Part shown: positions 8,384 through 16,934 of the stretch, one piece after another
How positions within the stretch are numbered: the first letter of the stretch is position 1
Layout: each line of letters begins with the position of its first letter
Source: Fusibacter sp. A1
GTDB taxonomy: Bacteria > Bacillota > Clostridia > Peptostreptococcales > Acidaminobacteraceae
Direction: 5' to 3'
Length of the DNA: 64,000 nucleotides
NCBI RefSeq assembly: GCF_004125825.1
Contig: NZ_QQWI01000008.1
Coordinates: 1-64,000 of the forward strand
Program-made: the position numbers and the translations under genes
Notes under the pieces: generated by a model
Told to the model about the DNA's origin: nothing
The model's database searches: none
What the model saw: the letters and a program-made list of their open reading frames with translations, nothing else

Positions 8384-8881
8384 TTAAAAGGGTTCTTTCT
8401 CAATCGTCTTATGTCGTTTTATGAGTAACAGACCGCCTGCGATCAGGGCGAGTGGCCAGATGAACTTGATGAGTCTTGCCAAGGGTTCAAAGGACATGAC
8501 TTCAATTGTCAATACGAATACGCCGAATGCCGCAAGTCCTAGTCCTAGATACATGGCCCAAGCTGTCGATTTGAACGTGCCCCCATTCGCTTTATGAATG
8601 ACGTGGATGCCTGCAAAACTCGCTCCTATCATCCAGAAGAATACAGGACCCTCCATCACACCTAAAATAGGTTCGATATTCGCAAATACTCCGACCCCAG
8701 CGATCAGCATTGCCGGTATTAAAAAACCTAATGAACGTTTACCTTTACCACCGAAGTAAGCAAGGAAGAACGCTGCCGATACAAACAGCAGAAATAGCTC
8801 ATCACCTAAAAATCCGATGTTTCCAAGTAACGACACGAGGCCGATTCCGACCAGAATAACTCCTAATAAATTGCCTTTCAT
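8384..8881 (-). CDS. Predicted membrane protein, LiaF/DUF5668-like
   Basis: The 165-aa protein has five or six short hydrophobic segments and the alternating pattern of small LiaI/LiaF-type envelope-stress membrane proteins: GVILVGIGLVSLLGN at residues 8-22 and FIWPLALIAGGLLLIKR near the C-terminus. This N-terminal and C-terminal GxLLIxxG-type motif is the main reason for the call. The start at 8881 follows AAGGGGG. The gene stands alone between its own terminator and the permease pair. Its role is unknown; a link to envelope stress is inference only. Confidence 0.5.
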   Translation of the reverse strand: MKGNLLGVILVGIGLVSLLGNIGFLGDELFLLFVSAAFFLAYFGGKGKRSLGFLIPAMLIAGVGVFANIEPILGVMEGPVFFWMIGASFAGIHVIHKANGGTFKSTAWAMYLGLGLAAFGVFVLTIEVMSFEPLARLIKFIWPLALIAGGLLLIKRHKTIEKEPF

Positions 8882-8995
8882 AAGTAAACCCCCTTCATAA
8901 ACATGTTGTTAAGTCTAGTATCCTACAAGAATAAATCGAATTCAAGTAGCTACACTCTTTCTTAATTGTTCTCTAAGGGAATCTTAATCAAAGGA

Positions 8996-9547
8996 TCAAT
9001 TCACCTGAATCTCCTCTTCTTGCACGGTTAACTTGACTGCAAAGTCCTTCGCCTTGACAAAATATCCGACGCCGTATGACATGATCAGTATGCAAACTAC
9101 CGTTAAGATCCATCTTACCGTCATGAACTCTCCGCCCAAGAACTTGGCTTCATTGGCAAGCATAGGTACTTTGATGACCGCCCATACGCTCAAGATGATT
9201 ACGATGTTCACGATGGTCGCACCTTTTTTATAAAGGGCCTTGCAGATCGGAAACGCCGCGTAGATTGGTCCTGCCGAGATGCTGCCTAAAAGAAGAGCCA
9301 TTAGGTTTCCCTTGAATCCGGCATCTTGTCCTAAGCTCTTGGATATCACATGCTTGGGTACCCAAGCTTCAATCAATACGGTCAGCATGAATACGACCGG
9401 CATGATTTGAACCATTTCTATCAAGTAATATGAACTACCCTTTAGGGCGAGTAGTAGCCTTGACGGATCAATGAACATGGTGAGTCCATAACCTAAAAGG
9501 ACAAGTAAGAACGCCTTGTTATTAAGTAGTTTTTTAAGTTTCATCAT
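8996..9547 (-). CDS. Half-size permease, ArsP/YraQ (DUF318)-like, second of a pair
   Basis: The 183-aa protein has about five membrane helices and the small-residue motif GSISAGPIYAAFPICKALYKKGA near residues 88-110, typical of the predicted permeases of the ArsP_1/DUF318 group. Full-size relatives have two such halves of similar length; here each half is a separate gene. It overlaps the preceding half-gene by 4 bases (9544-9547), so the two products are probably made in equal amounts and form a heteromer. The substrate is unknown; relatives export organoarsenicals or are linked to metal or redox stress. Confidence 0.65.
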   Translation of the reverse strand: MMKLKKLLNNKAFLLVLLGYGLTMFIDPSRLLLALKGSSYYLIEMVQIMPVVFMLTVLIEAWVPKHVISKSLGQDAGFKGNLMALLLGSISAGPIYAAFPICKALYKKGATIVNIVIILSVWAVIKVPMLANEAKFLGGEFMTVRWILTVVCILIMSYGVGYFVKAKDFAVKLTVQEEEIQVN

Positions 9548-10026
9548 AAGATAACCCCCATTGCAAATGCGATAACAAGCGCTGCGACAAAGCTGAAACC
9601 GTTTCTGATCAGGGTGAACTTAAGTCCGAACGCCTTTTTTTCGATAGGAAAGGTCATGACGCCAACCATCGTAAGTGTGGTTAAAAATGCCACAGCAGGT
9701 ACGATGCTTGCACCCGAATCGACAAGAGATCCCACCAGTGGAAAAGCCACAAAAGCTGGAATGAGCGTGATGCTTCCGATTAACGCCGCAAGGACTGTCG
9801 ATAGGTATCCGGTTGAAGCCCCTAGCACTTTTTCTATTTGCTCCGGCGGTATCCACGCCAGCACCAGACCGATAAGAAAAATAATCGCTACGATTTCGCC
9901 CATCATGCTTCCCATTTTGGCTTTTGTTTTTTTCATGGTGCCAAGTGTTTTTTTCTTGTCCTTGAAGAGCGACCAAATCATCCAACTACCAGTGATCACC
10001 CAAAACAGTATTGTTAAGATATCCAT
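9544..10026 (-). CDS. Half-size permease, ArsP/YraQ (DUF318)-like, first of a pair
   Basis: The 160-aa protein starts with a hydrophobic helix, then a basic Lys-rich segment (residues 23-40) and four further helices. It carries GSITLIPAFVAFPLVGSLVDSGA (about 86-108), which lines up with the matching motif in the next gene, so the pair looks like a split inverted- or direct-repeat permease. The ATG at 10026 follows TAGGAGGAAACA. The gene diverges from a Crp/Fnr-type regulator 107 bases away, which is the obvious candidate controller. Confidence 0.65.
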   Translation of the reverse strand: MDILTILFWVITGSWMIWSLFKDKKKTLGTMKKTKAKMGSMMGEIVAIIFLIGLVLAWIPPEQIEKVLGASTGYLSTVLAALIGSITLIPAFVAFPLVGSLVDSGASIVPAVAFLTTLTMVGVMTFPIEKKAFGLKFTLIRNGFSFVAALVIAFAMGVIL

Positions 10027-10102
10027 TGTTTCCTCCTATAAATGTTAATGTACTCTTTCTTGTATGTTAATACCAATGATAGTACAATGAAGACAATCAA
10101 TC

Positions 10103-10118
10103 TGTTACCATGGTAACA
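10103..10118. promoter_or_regulatory. Perfect 16-bp palindrome, probable Crp/Fnr-type operator
   Basis: TGTTACCATGGTAACA is a perfect palindrome 15 bases upstream of the regulator start and 77 bases from the divergent permease start. It is the only such site in the divergent region. Binding here would block the regulator's own transcript and could act on the permease promoter. Confidence 0.55.
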
Positions 10119-10133
10119 CATTAGGAGGTTTTC

Positions 10134-10781
10134 ATGAAAAACATGATCTTATTAGAAACCGTTGAAGAACTCATCACTCAAAAACAGTTGGATACCACCG
10201 ACTACTTATACAAAGTTTATTTTAAAAATGAAGTCATCCATTTTGAAGGTGAACGGTGCACGCACTTTGAAATCATCATAGACGGTACCGTATCTGTCGA
10301 CCGCATCAACGAAAACGGAAATCAGTTGCAAATCGGAACCTTTGAAAACTATGAGATTCTTGGTGGAAACCTCTTGTTTTCATCAGAACCGTTTTTCCCG
10401 ATGACGGTGACCGCTCAGACAAAGACGCGTCTTTTAGTGATTACTAAAGAAGCGATCCTAAGACTCTGTACAGAGAATCAGGTGTTTTTAACCGAACTCC
10501 TAAGGACGATCGCCGATCGGTCGCTGTATCTTGGAGACACCATCAAACGCTACTCTAAAAAGACGATTCGCGAAAACATCATCACCTATCTACAATCAAG
10601 ATACAGAAGATCAAAATCACCCACCATCGAATTGAGGCTGACCAAAACCGAACTTGCACAAAAACTTGGCGTGGAACGCACCTCGCTTTCAAGAGAACTC
10701 CAAAAAATGAAAAAAGATGGCATCATCGATTTTGACAACAAATCAATCACCATCTTAGATCACGACCTATTTGAGCTTTAG
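10134..10781 (+). CDS. Crp/Fnr-family transcription regulator
   Basis: The 215-aa protein has a cyclic-nucleotide-binding-type beta-barrel (about residues 15-125), a long dimer helix (about 125-150) and a C-terminal winged helix with LTKTELAQKLGVERTSLSRE as the DNA-recognition unit. I see no N-terminal Cys cluster for an Fe-S centre as in Fnr, so the signal is probably a small molecule or redox cue of another type. The ATG at 10134 follows TTAGGAGG. It is divergent from the paired half-permeases, and a perfect palindrome lies just before its start. Confidence 0.85.
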   Translation: MKNMILLETVEELITQKQLDTTDYLYKVYFKNEVIHFEGERCTHFEIIIDGTVSVDRINENGNQLQIGTFENYEILGGNLLFSSEPFFPMTVTAQTKTRLLVITKEAILRLCTENQVFLTELLRTIADRSLYLGDTIKRYSKKTIRENIITYLQSRYRRSKSPTIELRLTKTELAQKLGVERTSLSRELQKMKKDGIIDFDNKSITILDHDLFEL

Positions 10782-11242
10782 ACCATCTTGCTCACAAGCT
10801 CGATGAGCGCTTCAGTAAAGCGTTCATTGTCACCCGCTGTTCTTTTCTTTATCTTAGTTCCCCGTTTGCCCTGCATTCTGTTCATCTTGTTTTCGTGCCT
10901 TGTCTCCAAGACAAAATCGATTGTTTCATTTGTGATGTACCTGCCGTTATTGGTAATGACCTTACCTGATTTTGCAAGCGCCATTGCAGCAAGGCCGTAA
11001 TCCCCTGTGACCACGACATCGCCTTGCTTCATATGGTTGGCGATATAAAAGTCAGCCGCGTCCCTTGTGGTATCCACTGTTATAACCGCCGCATAATCGC
11101 TTGTTATCTGTACCGCATGGTTTTTAACGACAACCGCGTTCCAGTGATGTTTTTTTGCAATTCTTACGCTTTCTTTCACCACGGGGCACCCATCGGCATC
11201 GATCCATATGGTACGGGCATTTTGATTTGTGTTTTCAGTCAT
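10778..11242 (-). CDS. YaiI/YqxD family protein (DUF188)
   Basis: This conserved 154-aa protein has a PIN-like/NYN-type fold signature: IWIDADGCPVVKESVRIA (residues 11-28), VVTGDYGLAAMAL (77-89) and the basic block MNRMQGKRGTKIKKRTAGDNERF. The conserved acidic residues D15, D17 and D81 suggest a metal-dependent nuclease, but no function is established for the family. Its 3' end overlaps the convergent regulator gene by 4 bases. It lies 5 bases downstream of the nitroreductase gene and is probably co-transcribed with it. Confidence 0.85.
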   Translation of the reverse strand: MTENTNQNARTIWIDADGCPVVKESVRIAKKHHWNAVVVKNHAVQITSDYAAVITVDTTRDAADFYIANHMKQGDVVVTGDYGLAAMALAKSGKVITNNGRYITNETIDFVLETRHENKMNRMQGKRGTKIKKRTAGDNERFTEALIELVSKMV

Positions 11243-11247
11243 ATTTT

Positions 11248-11985
11248 TTACTCGCCTTTAAACTTATTTAGATAGATCGCTGCAGATCTAGACATTTCTT
11301 TCGAAAAATCGGACATATACTTACGTGTGCAAAAACGGGTGATGAACTCATCATAGTCGAATGACGCCTTATTGGCCCTGTTTGTCATCATCGTACGGTG
11401 GTCTTCTTCACTCAAGCGCTTATAGGTGTTCTCTTGCACGATAAACCGTTCTTCAAATCGTGGTGGTTTCTCACGTTCCTTTTGCTGCTCGGTCGGATAA
11501 CCGAATACAAGCATTGTAATAGGAAGCACGAACTCATCCAGGTGAAGCATTGCCATGTGTTCTTCCGCATTTTCAAGGATATCGCCGATATAACACGACC
11601 CTATCCCCAAGGATTCGGCGGCTACTACCGCATTTTGCGCCGCGATCACAGCATCCTGGCAGGCAAGGAGCAAATCACCCGCACCTGGGTCTCTAGCTTC
11701 AAGTCCTGCGTGTCTGTAAGCGTCAAGCCATCTTCTGCAATCGGCTAAAAAAATCAGCACTAAAGGTGCTTTTGCGATAAAAGGCTGATCATCGCAAGTC
11801 ACAGCCAGCCTATCCTTAAGTTCTTGGTCCGTGATGTCAAGTATCGTGTATAACATCTGGTTACCGGCAGTTGGCGCCTGAAATGCAGCGTTCAAAATCG
11901 CCTTCTTCTCCCTCTCACCAATCGCTCTATCCTCAAACACCCTAACCGACTTACGCGCCGCAAGCCCTCTCAATACCTCATTCAT
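11248..11985 (-). CDS. Nitroreductase-family FMN oxidoreductase
   Basis: The 245-aa protein begins with the family hallmark LAARKSVRVFEDRAI (residues 8-22), continues with APTAGNQMLYTILDI (36-50), and has the FMN contact region AAESLGIGSCYIGDIL (121-136). The C-terminal 70 residues include a TRKYMSDF segment typical of the group close to NfsA/FrxA-type flavoreductases. It probably reduces quinones, nitro-compounds or flavins with NAD(P)H. The start at 11985 follows TAGGAGGGAG. The DUF188 gene follows 5 bases later. Confidence 0.85.
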   Translation of the reverse strand: MNEVLRGLAARKSVRVFEDRAIGEREKKAILNAAFQAPTAGNQMLYTILDITDQELKDRLAVTCDDQPFIAKAPLVLIFLADCRRWLDAYRHAGLEARDPGAGDLLLACQDAVIAAQNAVVAAESLGIGSCYIGDILENAEEHMAMLHLDEFVLPITMLVFGYPTEQQKEREKPPRFEERFIVQENTYKRLSEEDHRTMMTNRANKASFDYDEFITRFCTRKYMSDFSKEMSRSAAIYLNKFKGE

Positions 11986-12221
11986 ATAAACTCCCTCCTA
12001 AACCTCACTCTTCCCCTCCATTATACCACTATATCCCCCACCCATCACCCATCATCTAATCCCCAATCACCAATCCCCAATCACCAACCCCCAATCACCA
12101 ACCCCCAATCACCAATCCCCAATCACCAATCAATAATCATCCCTCATTTCTTTTCTTAATCCCCAAAATTCTGGGTATCCATATCCACGCAGTCTAAATA
12201 TTTGCACTATTTACTCAAACA
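11986..12221. other. Intergenic region with tandem repeat, no gene
   Basis: Between the divergent nitroreductase and SulP genes there is only a pyrimidine-rich stretch with the 14-bp tandem repeat at 12061-12130. No coding frame is supported. Confidence 0.5.
12061..12130. repeat. Five tandem copies of a 14-bp unit
   Basis: The unit CCCCAATCACCAAY is repeated five times without gaps (12061, 12075, 12089, 12103, 12117), the only variation being the last base. Degenerate half-units flank it on both sides. The count is likely to vary between strains. Confidence 0.9.
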
Positions 12222-12250
12222 TTGCCTCAACACACTGCTTGTGTTATAGT
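12222..12250 (+). promoter_or_regulatory. Promoter of the SulP transporter gene
   Basis: TTGCCT (12222-12227) and TATAGT (12245-12250) are 17 bases apart, a good vegetative promoter. It places the transcript start near 12257, which rules out a TTG start at 12250 and supports the ATG at 12289. An AACACA/TGTGTT inverted repeat lies between the boxes. Confidence 0.6.
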
Positions 12251-12288
12251 TGACACTTGAAAACTTAAGGACAACAGAAGGAGTTTAT

Positions 12289-13803
12289 ATGTACTCATTA
12301 ACCAACAAATTGCCATCCACAATGAAAGACAATGTCTTATCCGGCATCACTGTCGCGCTCGCGCTAGTGCCAGAAGCCATCGCCTTTTCTTTTGTAGCAG
12401 GTGTCGATCCGCTTGTCGGTCTATACACTGCCTTTATTATTGGTCTGATCACGTCGGCTTTTGGCGGACGTCCTGGAATGATTTCTGGTGCCACAGGCGC
12501 AATTGCAGTCGTCATTACAGAGCTTGTGCTCAGCCACGGGCTCGAATATCTGTTTGCAGCCGTTATTCTGATGGGCCTGCTGCAGATTCTTGCCGGCCTG
12601 TTCAAGCTTGGTAAGTTTATCAGGCTGGTTCCTCATACAGTCATGATCGGCTTTGTCAACGGTCTGGCACTTGTGATCTTTATCTCTCAGTTCGAGCATT
12701 TCAAAGTCGACCACCACTGGTTGACAGGTATGCCGCTACTGATCATGGCTGGACTAACACTCTTAACGATGGGAATCATCAAATTCTTCCCTAAACTGAC
12801 TAAGGCAGTACCTGCAACACTCGCATCGATTGCTTTTGTGACACTGCTTGTAAACATCTTCAACATCGATACACGCACAGTCGGCGATCTTGCGACCATC
12901 TCAGGTGGTTTGCCTAAGTTCCACATCCCCAATGTCCCTGCATCTATCGATATGCTGATTACCATCATCCCTTATTCGGTGATTATGGCGACAATCGGAC
13001 TTATCGAGTCACTGATGACCATGAGCCTTATCGATGAAACAACCGATACCCGTGGTCATGGTAACAGAGAATGCATCGGTCAAGGTGTTGCCAACATCGT
13101 CTGTGGCGTGTTTGGCGGTATGGGCGGTTGCGCGATGATCGGTCAAAGTATGCTAAACATTCAGTCTGGCGGAACAAGACGCATCTCAGGCATCACTGCC
13201 GCGCTTTCACTTTTGGCGTTCATCCTGTTCGGTTCAAGTCTGATTTCAATCATTCCGATTGCCGCACTCGTGGGCATCATGTTTGTGGTAGTCATCGCTA
13301 CGTTTGAATGGACCACACTTAGTATTATCAATAAGATTCCAAAATCAGACGCGCTTGTCATCATCGTTGTGACTATCGTAACTGTATTCACAAACCTTGC
13401 TGTCTCTGTGGCACTTGGTATCATCCTATCCGCATTGGTGTTCGCATGGAACAAAGGCAAAAACGTCACAGCGCGTACTCGCATGGAAGACTGCGGTTCT
13501 AAAGTCTACTTGCTTGACGGTCCACTTTTCTTCGCATCGATTAAAAACTTTCAGGATATATTCACCATCAACGAAGATCCTGACGATGTGATCATCGACT
13601 TTATGAACTCACATGTCCATGACCACTCGGCGATCGCAGCAATCGATGCGATCACTGCAAAATACCTGGCTAGCGGCAAAACCATCCACCTAAGACATCT
13701 AAGCTCGGAGTGCAAGGAACTGCTTGAAAACGCGAAGGATTTTGTTGAAGTGAACATCCTCGAAGATCCACGATATCATGTAGCATCCGATAAGTTGGCA
13801 TAA
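12289..13803 (+). CDS. SulP-family anion transporter
   Basis: Membrane carrier of the SulP/SLC26 group, which takes up sulfate, bicarbonate or other anions. The 504-aa protein begins with the typical short TM1 block SGITVALALVPEAIAFSFVAG and has about 12 to 14 membrane spans. GVANIVCGVFGGMGGCAMIGQS is the conserved TM8 region. A C-terminal STAS domain (about residues 420-500) includes VIIDFMNSHVHDHSAIAAIDAI. The ATG at 12289 follows AGAAGGAG. The gene is monocistronic, with its own promoter and terminator. The substrate cannot be told from the sequence. Confidence 0.88.
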   Translation: MYSLTNKLPSTMKDNVLSGITVALALVPEAIAFSFVAGVDPLVGLYTAFIIGLITSAFGGRPGMISGATGAIAVVITELVLSHGLEYLFAAVILMGLLQILAGLFKLGKFIRLVPHTVMIGFVNGLALVIFISQFEHFKVDHHWLTGMPLLIMAGLTLLTMGIIKFFPKLTKAVPATLASIAFVTLLVNIFNIDTRTVGDLATISGGLPKFHIPNVPASIDMLITIIPYSVIMATIGLIESLMTMSLIDETTDTRGHGNRECIGQGVANIVCGVFGGMGGCAMIGQSMLNIQSGGTRRISGITAALSLLAFILFGSSLISIIPIAALVGIMFVVVIATFEWTTLSIINKIPKSDALVIIVVTIVTVFTNLAVSVALGIILSALVFAWNKGKNVTARTRMEDCGSKVYLLDGPLFFASIKNFQDIFTINEDPDDVIIDFMNSHVHDHSAIAAIDAITAKYLASGKTIHLRHLSSECKELLENAKDFVEVNILEDPRYHVASDKLA

Positions 13804-13808
13804 AATTA

Positions 13809-13838
13809 AGGACCGAAATATATTCGGTCCTTTTTTAG
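13809..13838 (+). terminator. Terminator of the SulP gene
   Basis: AGGACCGAA/TTCGGTCCT forms a 9-bp stem around TATA, followed by TTTTTT. Confidence 0.9.
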
Positions 13839-13856
13839 TATGTTTTGAAGGTGTCA

Positions 13857-14846
13857 TCACGTACTTGCGCTGGTCGCCGCTGCCGATGCTGCGATCACAG
13901 CCGCGCTCATGGCTACCTGCTGGGCGATGATGAGGGTCTGAATGCTGTTTGCAAGCACTGCCTTTTCAAAGGTCACTTCACTATCGTCCATGTACTGATA
14001 CGCGATAAGGCTGCTCGCAAGAATCGTTCTGGTCTTCTTGTCAAGGCTAAAGCCTCCAAAACCCTTTTGCGTCTTTAGCCAGTCGGAGACCTCGAGTACT
14101 TCGTCCACAAGGGATTCTGGATCATTTGTCAGTAGTGCCAGCACACCTAGGTTGCTCATCGTGTAGTCTCTAAACTTGTATCCCTTTGACGTAAATGCCT
14201 TGTTGACTCTGATTGTTTTTTCGAGCTTCTTATCATAAGGCTCATCACCTATTGCAAGCACATGTGATAGGCTTTGTAGCGCGTTTCCTTTTGAAAACCC
14301 ATTACTGTGCAGATCACGATAAAAGTCCTCGATCAGCTTTAGGGTGGTTGATGGAACAAGCTCAGTTGCCGCAAGTAACGCTGCAAACACATAGTCGTCC
14401 TGCCCTGTTAAGAAAAAGTGCTGTTCTTTCATTCCGTCATAAAACTCATGCATTCTAAAGATCATGGATTCCACCGATTTCTTTGTTTCGTTCTTTGCAA
14501 GTATGATGGCTGCCATAGGCAGGTAGGTGCCGCCTTTAAAGCCGCTATCCTTTAAACTATCGTATATCTCTATGGTTCTGTCAAATACGCGTTCTGCTCC
14601 TGGCTCCAACCAAATCATCAGTGCGACAAGCAGCTCGTTCATTCCCCTAAATTGCGAGAAGACAGTGGTGTTGCTCTTGATATACTTCCTGATTTCCTTG
14701 ATTTCCTCCGTATCGACCTGTTTCTTTTCTCCAACAGCCATCAAGGCTCCAAAATAGTTGATCAGGTTATGGTCCCATTTGAACGCCGCTTTGAGCAGGC
14801 TGTAATTCTCTACAAAATCAGTTGCCTTTGATTGATATCTAATCAT
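13857..14846 (-). CDS. DUF4003-family protein
   Basis: The 329-aa protein matches the uncharacterised DUF4003 group: a mostly helical chain of repeated units such as GGTYLPMAAIILAKN and NALQSLSHVLAIGDE, each about 50 residues, suggesting an alpha-helical repeat. It ends in an unusual Ala/Ser-rich tail (AAVIAASAAATSAST). I chose the ATG at 14846, behind AGAGAGGGC; an upstream in-frame start at 14894 lacks a comparable site. The gene converges with SulP and stands alone. No function is known. Confidence 0.7.
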   Translation of the reverse strand: MIRYQSKATDFVENYSLLKAAFKWDHNLINYFGALMAVGEKKQVDTEEIKEIRKYIKSNTTVFSQFRGMNELLVALMIWLEPGAERVFDRTIEIYDSLKDSGFKGGTYLPMAAIILAKNETKKSVESMIFRMHEFYDGMKEQHFFLTGQDDYVFAALLAATELVPSTTLKLIEDFYRDLHSNGFSKGNALQSLSHVLAIGDEPYDKKLEKTIRVNKAFTSKGYKFRDYTMSNLGVLALLTNDPESLVDEVLEVSDWLKTQKGFGGFSLDKKTRTILASSLIAYQYMDDSEVTFEKAVLANSIQTLIIAQQVAMSAAVIAASAAATSAST

Positions 14847-15021
14847 AATGCCCTCTCTTTCAAAAGTGATTTCCCTATCTATAATCATACCCATGCAAGC
14901 TTGAATAATCCAGTTTTATCCTTATGATTTCCTAAATTTAAGAAACCGCCTATCACCAGACTCCTCTAAGCGATTGAGATGTGTTAAAATGGAATGGGTC
15001 AACAAAAAAGAGAGGCAACTT

Positions 15022-15630
15022 ATGAAAATAGATTTTCACGTACATTCCAGCAATTATTCCGATTGCGCCGTATCATCCATCGAGGATCAGATTCAGGCGG
15101 CAATCAACGAGGGTCTTGACGCGATCTTCATCACCGAACACATGAAACTGTTTCCTCAGGAGCAATTGGATGGGCTCAATAAGGTTCACGCTCCATTTAA
15201 GGTCTATCAAGCGATAGAGGTTACGGTACTCGATATCGGTTATGAGGATTTCTTGGTCATCGGAGTCCATGACACCGCAATCGAAAATAGGCATTTCACC
15301 TATAAGGACCTGTATAAGCTTGTTGAGGAACTTGGTGGTGCCATCATTCTTGCACATCCATTCAGGTTTTCTGATGTTGTACATCCCGATGTATACCTAC
15401 ATCCTCCCCACGCTGTCGAGCTTTTATCCTCCAATTTAAACGAGGAAAACTATGATAGGCGTTTATCACTCGCAAAAGAGCTGAAAATCCCTGTGGTTAC
15501 GAACTCAGACAGCCACTATGATCGTAAGACAGGTTGCTATTACAATACGTTCGACGACTCCTGTACCACAGAAGACTTGATAGTTCATGCGCTCAAATCA
15601 AAAAAATTTAGCGCGATGACGTTAAAATAG
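15022..15630 (+). CDS. PHP-domain phosphoesterase
   Basis: The 202-aa protein has the PHP metal-binding motifs in order: DFHVHS (residues 4-9), ITEHM, ILAHPFR and NSDSH. It likely hydrolyses a phosphate ester or small nucleotide with a tri-metal centre, as in the histidinol phosphatase/TrpH group. The ATG at 15022 follows AGAGAGGCAAC; an earlier frame opening at 14974 lacks a ribosome binding site. The substrate is unknown. Confidence 0.8.
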   Translation: MKIDFHVHSSNYSDCAVSSIEDQIQAAINEGLDAIFITEHMKLFPQEQLDGLNKVHAPFKVYQAIEVTVLDIGYEDFLVIGVHDTAIENRHFTYKDLYKLVEELGGAIILAHPFRFSDVVHPDVYLHPPHAVELLSSNLNEENYDRRLSLAKELKIPVVTNSDSHYDRKTGCYYNTFDDSCTTEDLIVHALKSKKFSAMTLK

Positions 15631-15699
15631 CCTGTTTTAGAGTAACATGTGATACAATGTGTATTGAAAAACTATCAGACGAACCTATGAGGACTAATA

Positions 15700-16134
15700 A
15701 TGACAATTACAAGAATAGAATCACATGATGAAATCCATTCAAATCCACAGATTGCAGCCCTGCTGTCGATGTGTATCGTTTCTCCCACTGAGGGAAAGAT
15801 CCGTAAGGCAGCACAGACGACTTATTCTAAGAATCAAGGGTTCTTCTATGTGCTAGAAGATAGTTCACAGGTAATCGGCATCATCGGTGGTACGGAGATC
15901 GACGGTGTCAAATTCATTCTAAAGCACCTTGCCGTCAAGGAAGACCAGCGCAACAAGGGATACGCCCGAAAGCTAATCGAGCATCTCACTTCTGAAAGGA
16001 CCTTTAAGACGCTTGAAGTTGAAGCATATCCAAACAATGTGGAGCTTTTCAAGTCTTTAGGCTTTAAGTGTAGAGAAATAAAAGACCACCCGCTTGATAT
16101 GTTGGCGTTCCACTGTACTTGGTATCGTAAATAA
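15700..16134 (+). CDS. GNAT-family N-acetyltransferase
   Basis: The 144-aa protein has the GNAT core: beta strands in FFYVLEDSSQVIGIIGGTEI, the acetyl-CoA pyrophosphate loop VKEDQRNKGYARKLIEHL (about residues 88-105) and FKSLGFKCRE. The acceptor is unknown. The ATG at 15700 follows ATGAGGACTAATA. It lies 69 bases after the PHP gene and shares with the convergent response regulator gene a terminator at 16144. Confidence 0.8.
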   Translation: MTITRIESHDEIHSNPQIAALLSMCIVSPTEGKIRKAAQTTYSKNQGFFYVLEDSSQVIGIIGGTEIDGVKFILKHLAVKEDQRNKGYARKLIEHLTSERTFKTLEVEAYPNNVELFKSLGFKCREIKDHPLDMLAFHCTWYRK

Positions 16135-16143
16135 GCAAAATAA

Positions 16144-16167
16144 AACCAGCCGCCGGCTGGTTTTTTT
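16144..16167 (+). terminator. Terminator, probably bidirectional
   Basis: AACCAGCC/GGCTGGTT forms the stem, with seven Ts on the plus strand and AT-rich T-tracts on the minus strand. It separates the GNAT gene from the convergent response regulator gene. Confidence 0.85.
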
Positions 16168-16175
16168 ATTTTACG

Positions 16176-16934
16176 CTAATCCAGCGCAAATTTAATGATA
16201 TCGATATCCTCACCGCTGCGAGAAACAACTTGAAGCAGATGGGCGTGTCTGGCGCTGTGCTCCTTTATGATCTCGCATAATTCCTTTGTGAGCATTTTGT
16301 AATAGGTCTCCCTTAAAAAATCGACCACTCTTATGTTTTCACTATTTGAAAAAATGGTCTGTTCAAGTTTTGTGCGGCTCCCTTTTATTACAAGCTCCAT
16401 CAAATTGGCCTGTAGAAAGGCGCTGACCTTATCCGGTCCCTTGCCCGAAGTGTTTTTTATCAGTTTGGCGACTTCACTTTCAATCTTACTGGTCACCTTG
16501 GCATAATCCCCTATTGAAACAGCGCTGCCATCTACCCGTCGTTCGATCTTGGCGCTGACAGCAACCAGCGCTTCAATCAATTCACTCGGATCGAAGGGTT
16601 TGATGATATACCGATTGATTCCATGCTCGATGGAGTGCTGCATCACAGAAACGTCGTTGATGGCGGTTGTGATGATGACCGGTAAGGACTGATGTTTTTC
16701 CCTAATCATCTGGGTTAGTTTCATTCCATCCATTTTGGGCATCAGAAGGTCCGTGATCACGACATCGACAGGGTAATGTTCTAAAATCTCAAGCGCCTCG
16801 ACCCCGTCGTGGACGCTAAACAATTTTCCGACGCGCCTTTTCAAATACGCCGAAACCTCTTCGCTTAACATGACCTCGTCTTCTACATAAAGGACAGTCA
16901 GTCCCTTGATCTTGTTTTCTTCAGGATGATTCAT
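16176..16934 (-). CDS. Response regulator without a known DNA-binding domain
   Basis: The 252-aa protein has an N-terminal receiver domain (about residues 12-125) with acidic pair VEDE, phospho-acceptor D in VITDLLMPKMDG, the Thr in ITTAIND and the Lys in IKPFDP. The C-terminal 110 residues are helical and I do not recognise them; there is no visible helix-turn-helix, GGDEF, EAL or HD-GYP signature. Its ATG overlaps the stop of the upstream kinase gene by 4 bases, so they form a pair. Output may be through protein contact rather than DNA binding. Confidence 0.8.
   Translation of the reverse strand: MNHPEENKIKGLTVLYVEDEVMLSEEVSAYLKRRVGKLFSVHDGVEALEILEHYPVDVVITDLLMPKMDGMKLTQMIREKHQSLPVIITTAINDVSVMQHSIEHGINRYIIKPFDPSELIEALVAVSAKIERRVDGSAVSIGDYAKVTSKIESEVAKLIKNTSGKGPDKVSAFLQANLMELVIKGSRTKLEQTIFSNSENIRVVDFLRETYYKMLTKELCEIIKEHSARHAHLLQVVSRSGEDIDIIKFALD

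Noticed and set aside
12250..12288. TTG start for the SulP gene 13 codons upstream
   Set aside because: It overlaps the -10 box and has no ribosome binding site; ATG at 12289 has AGAAGGAG.
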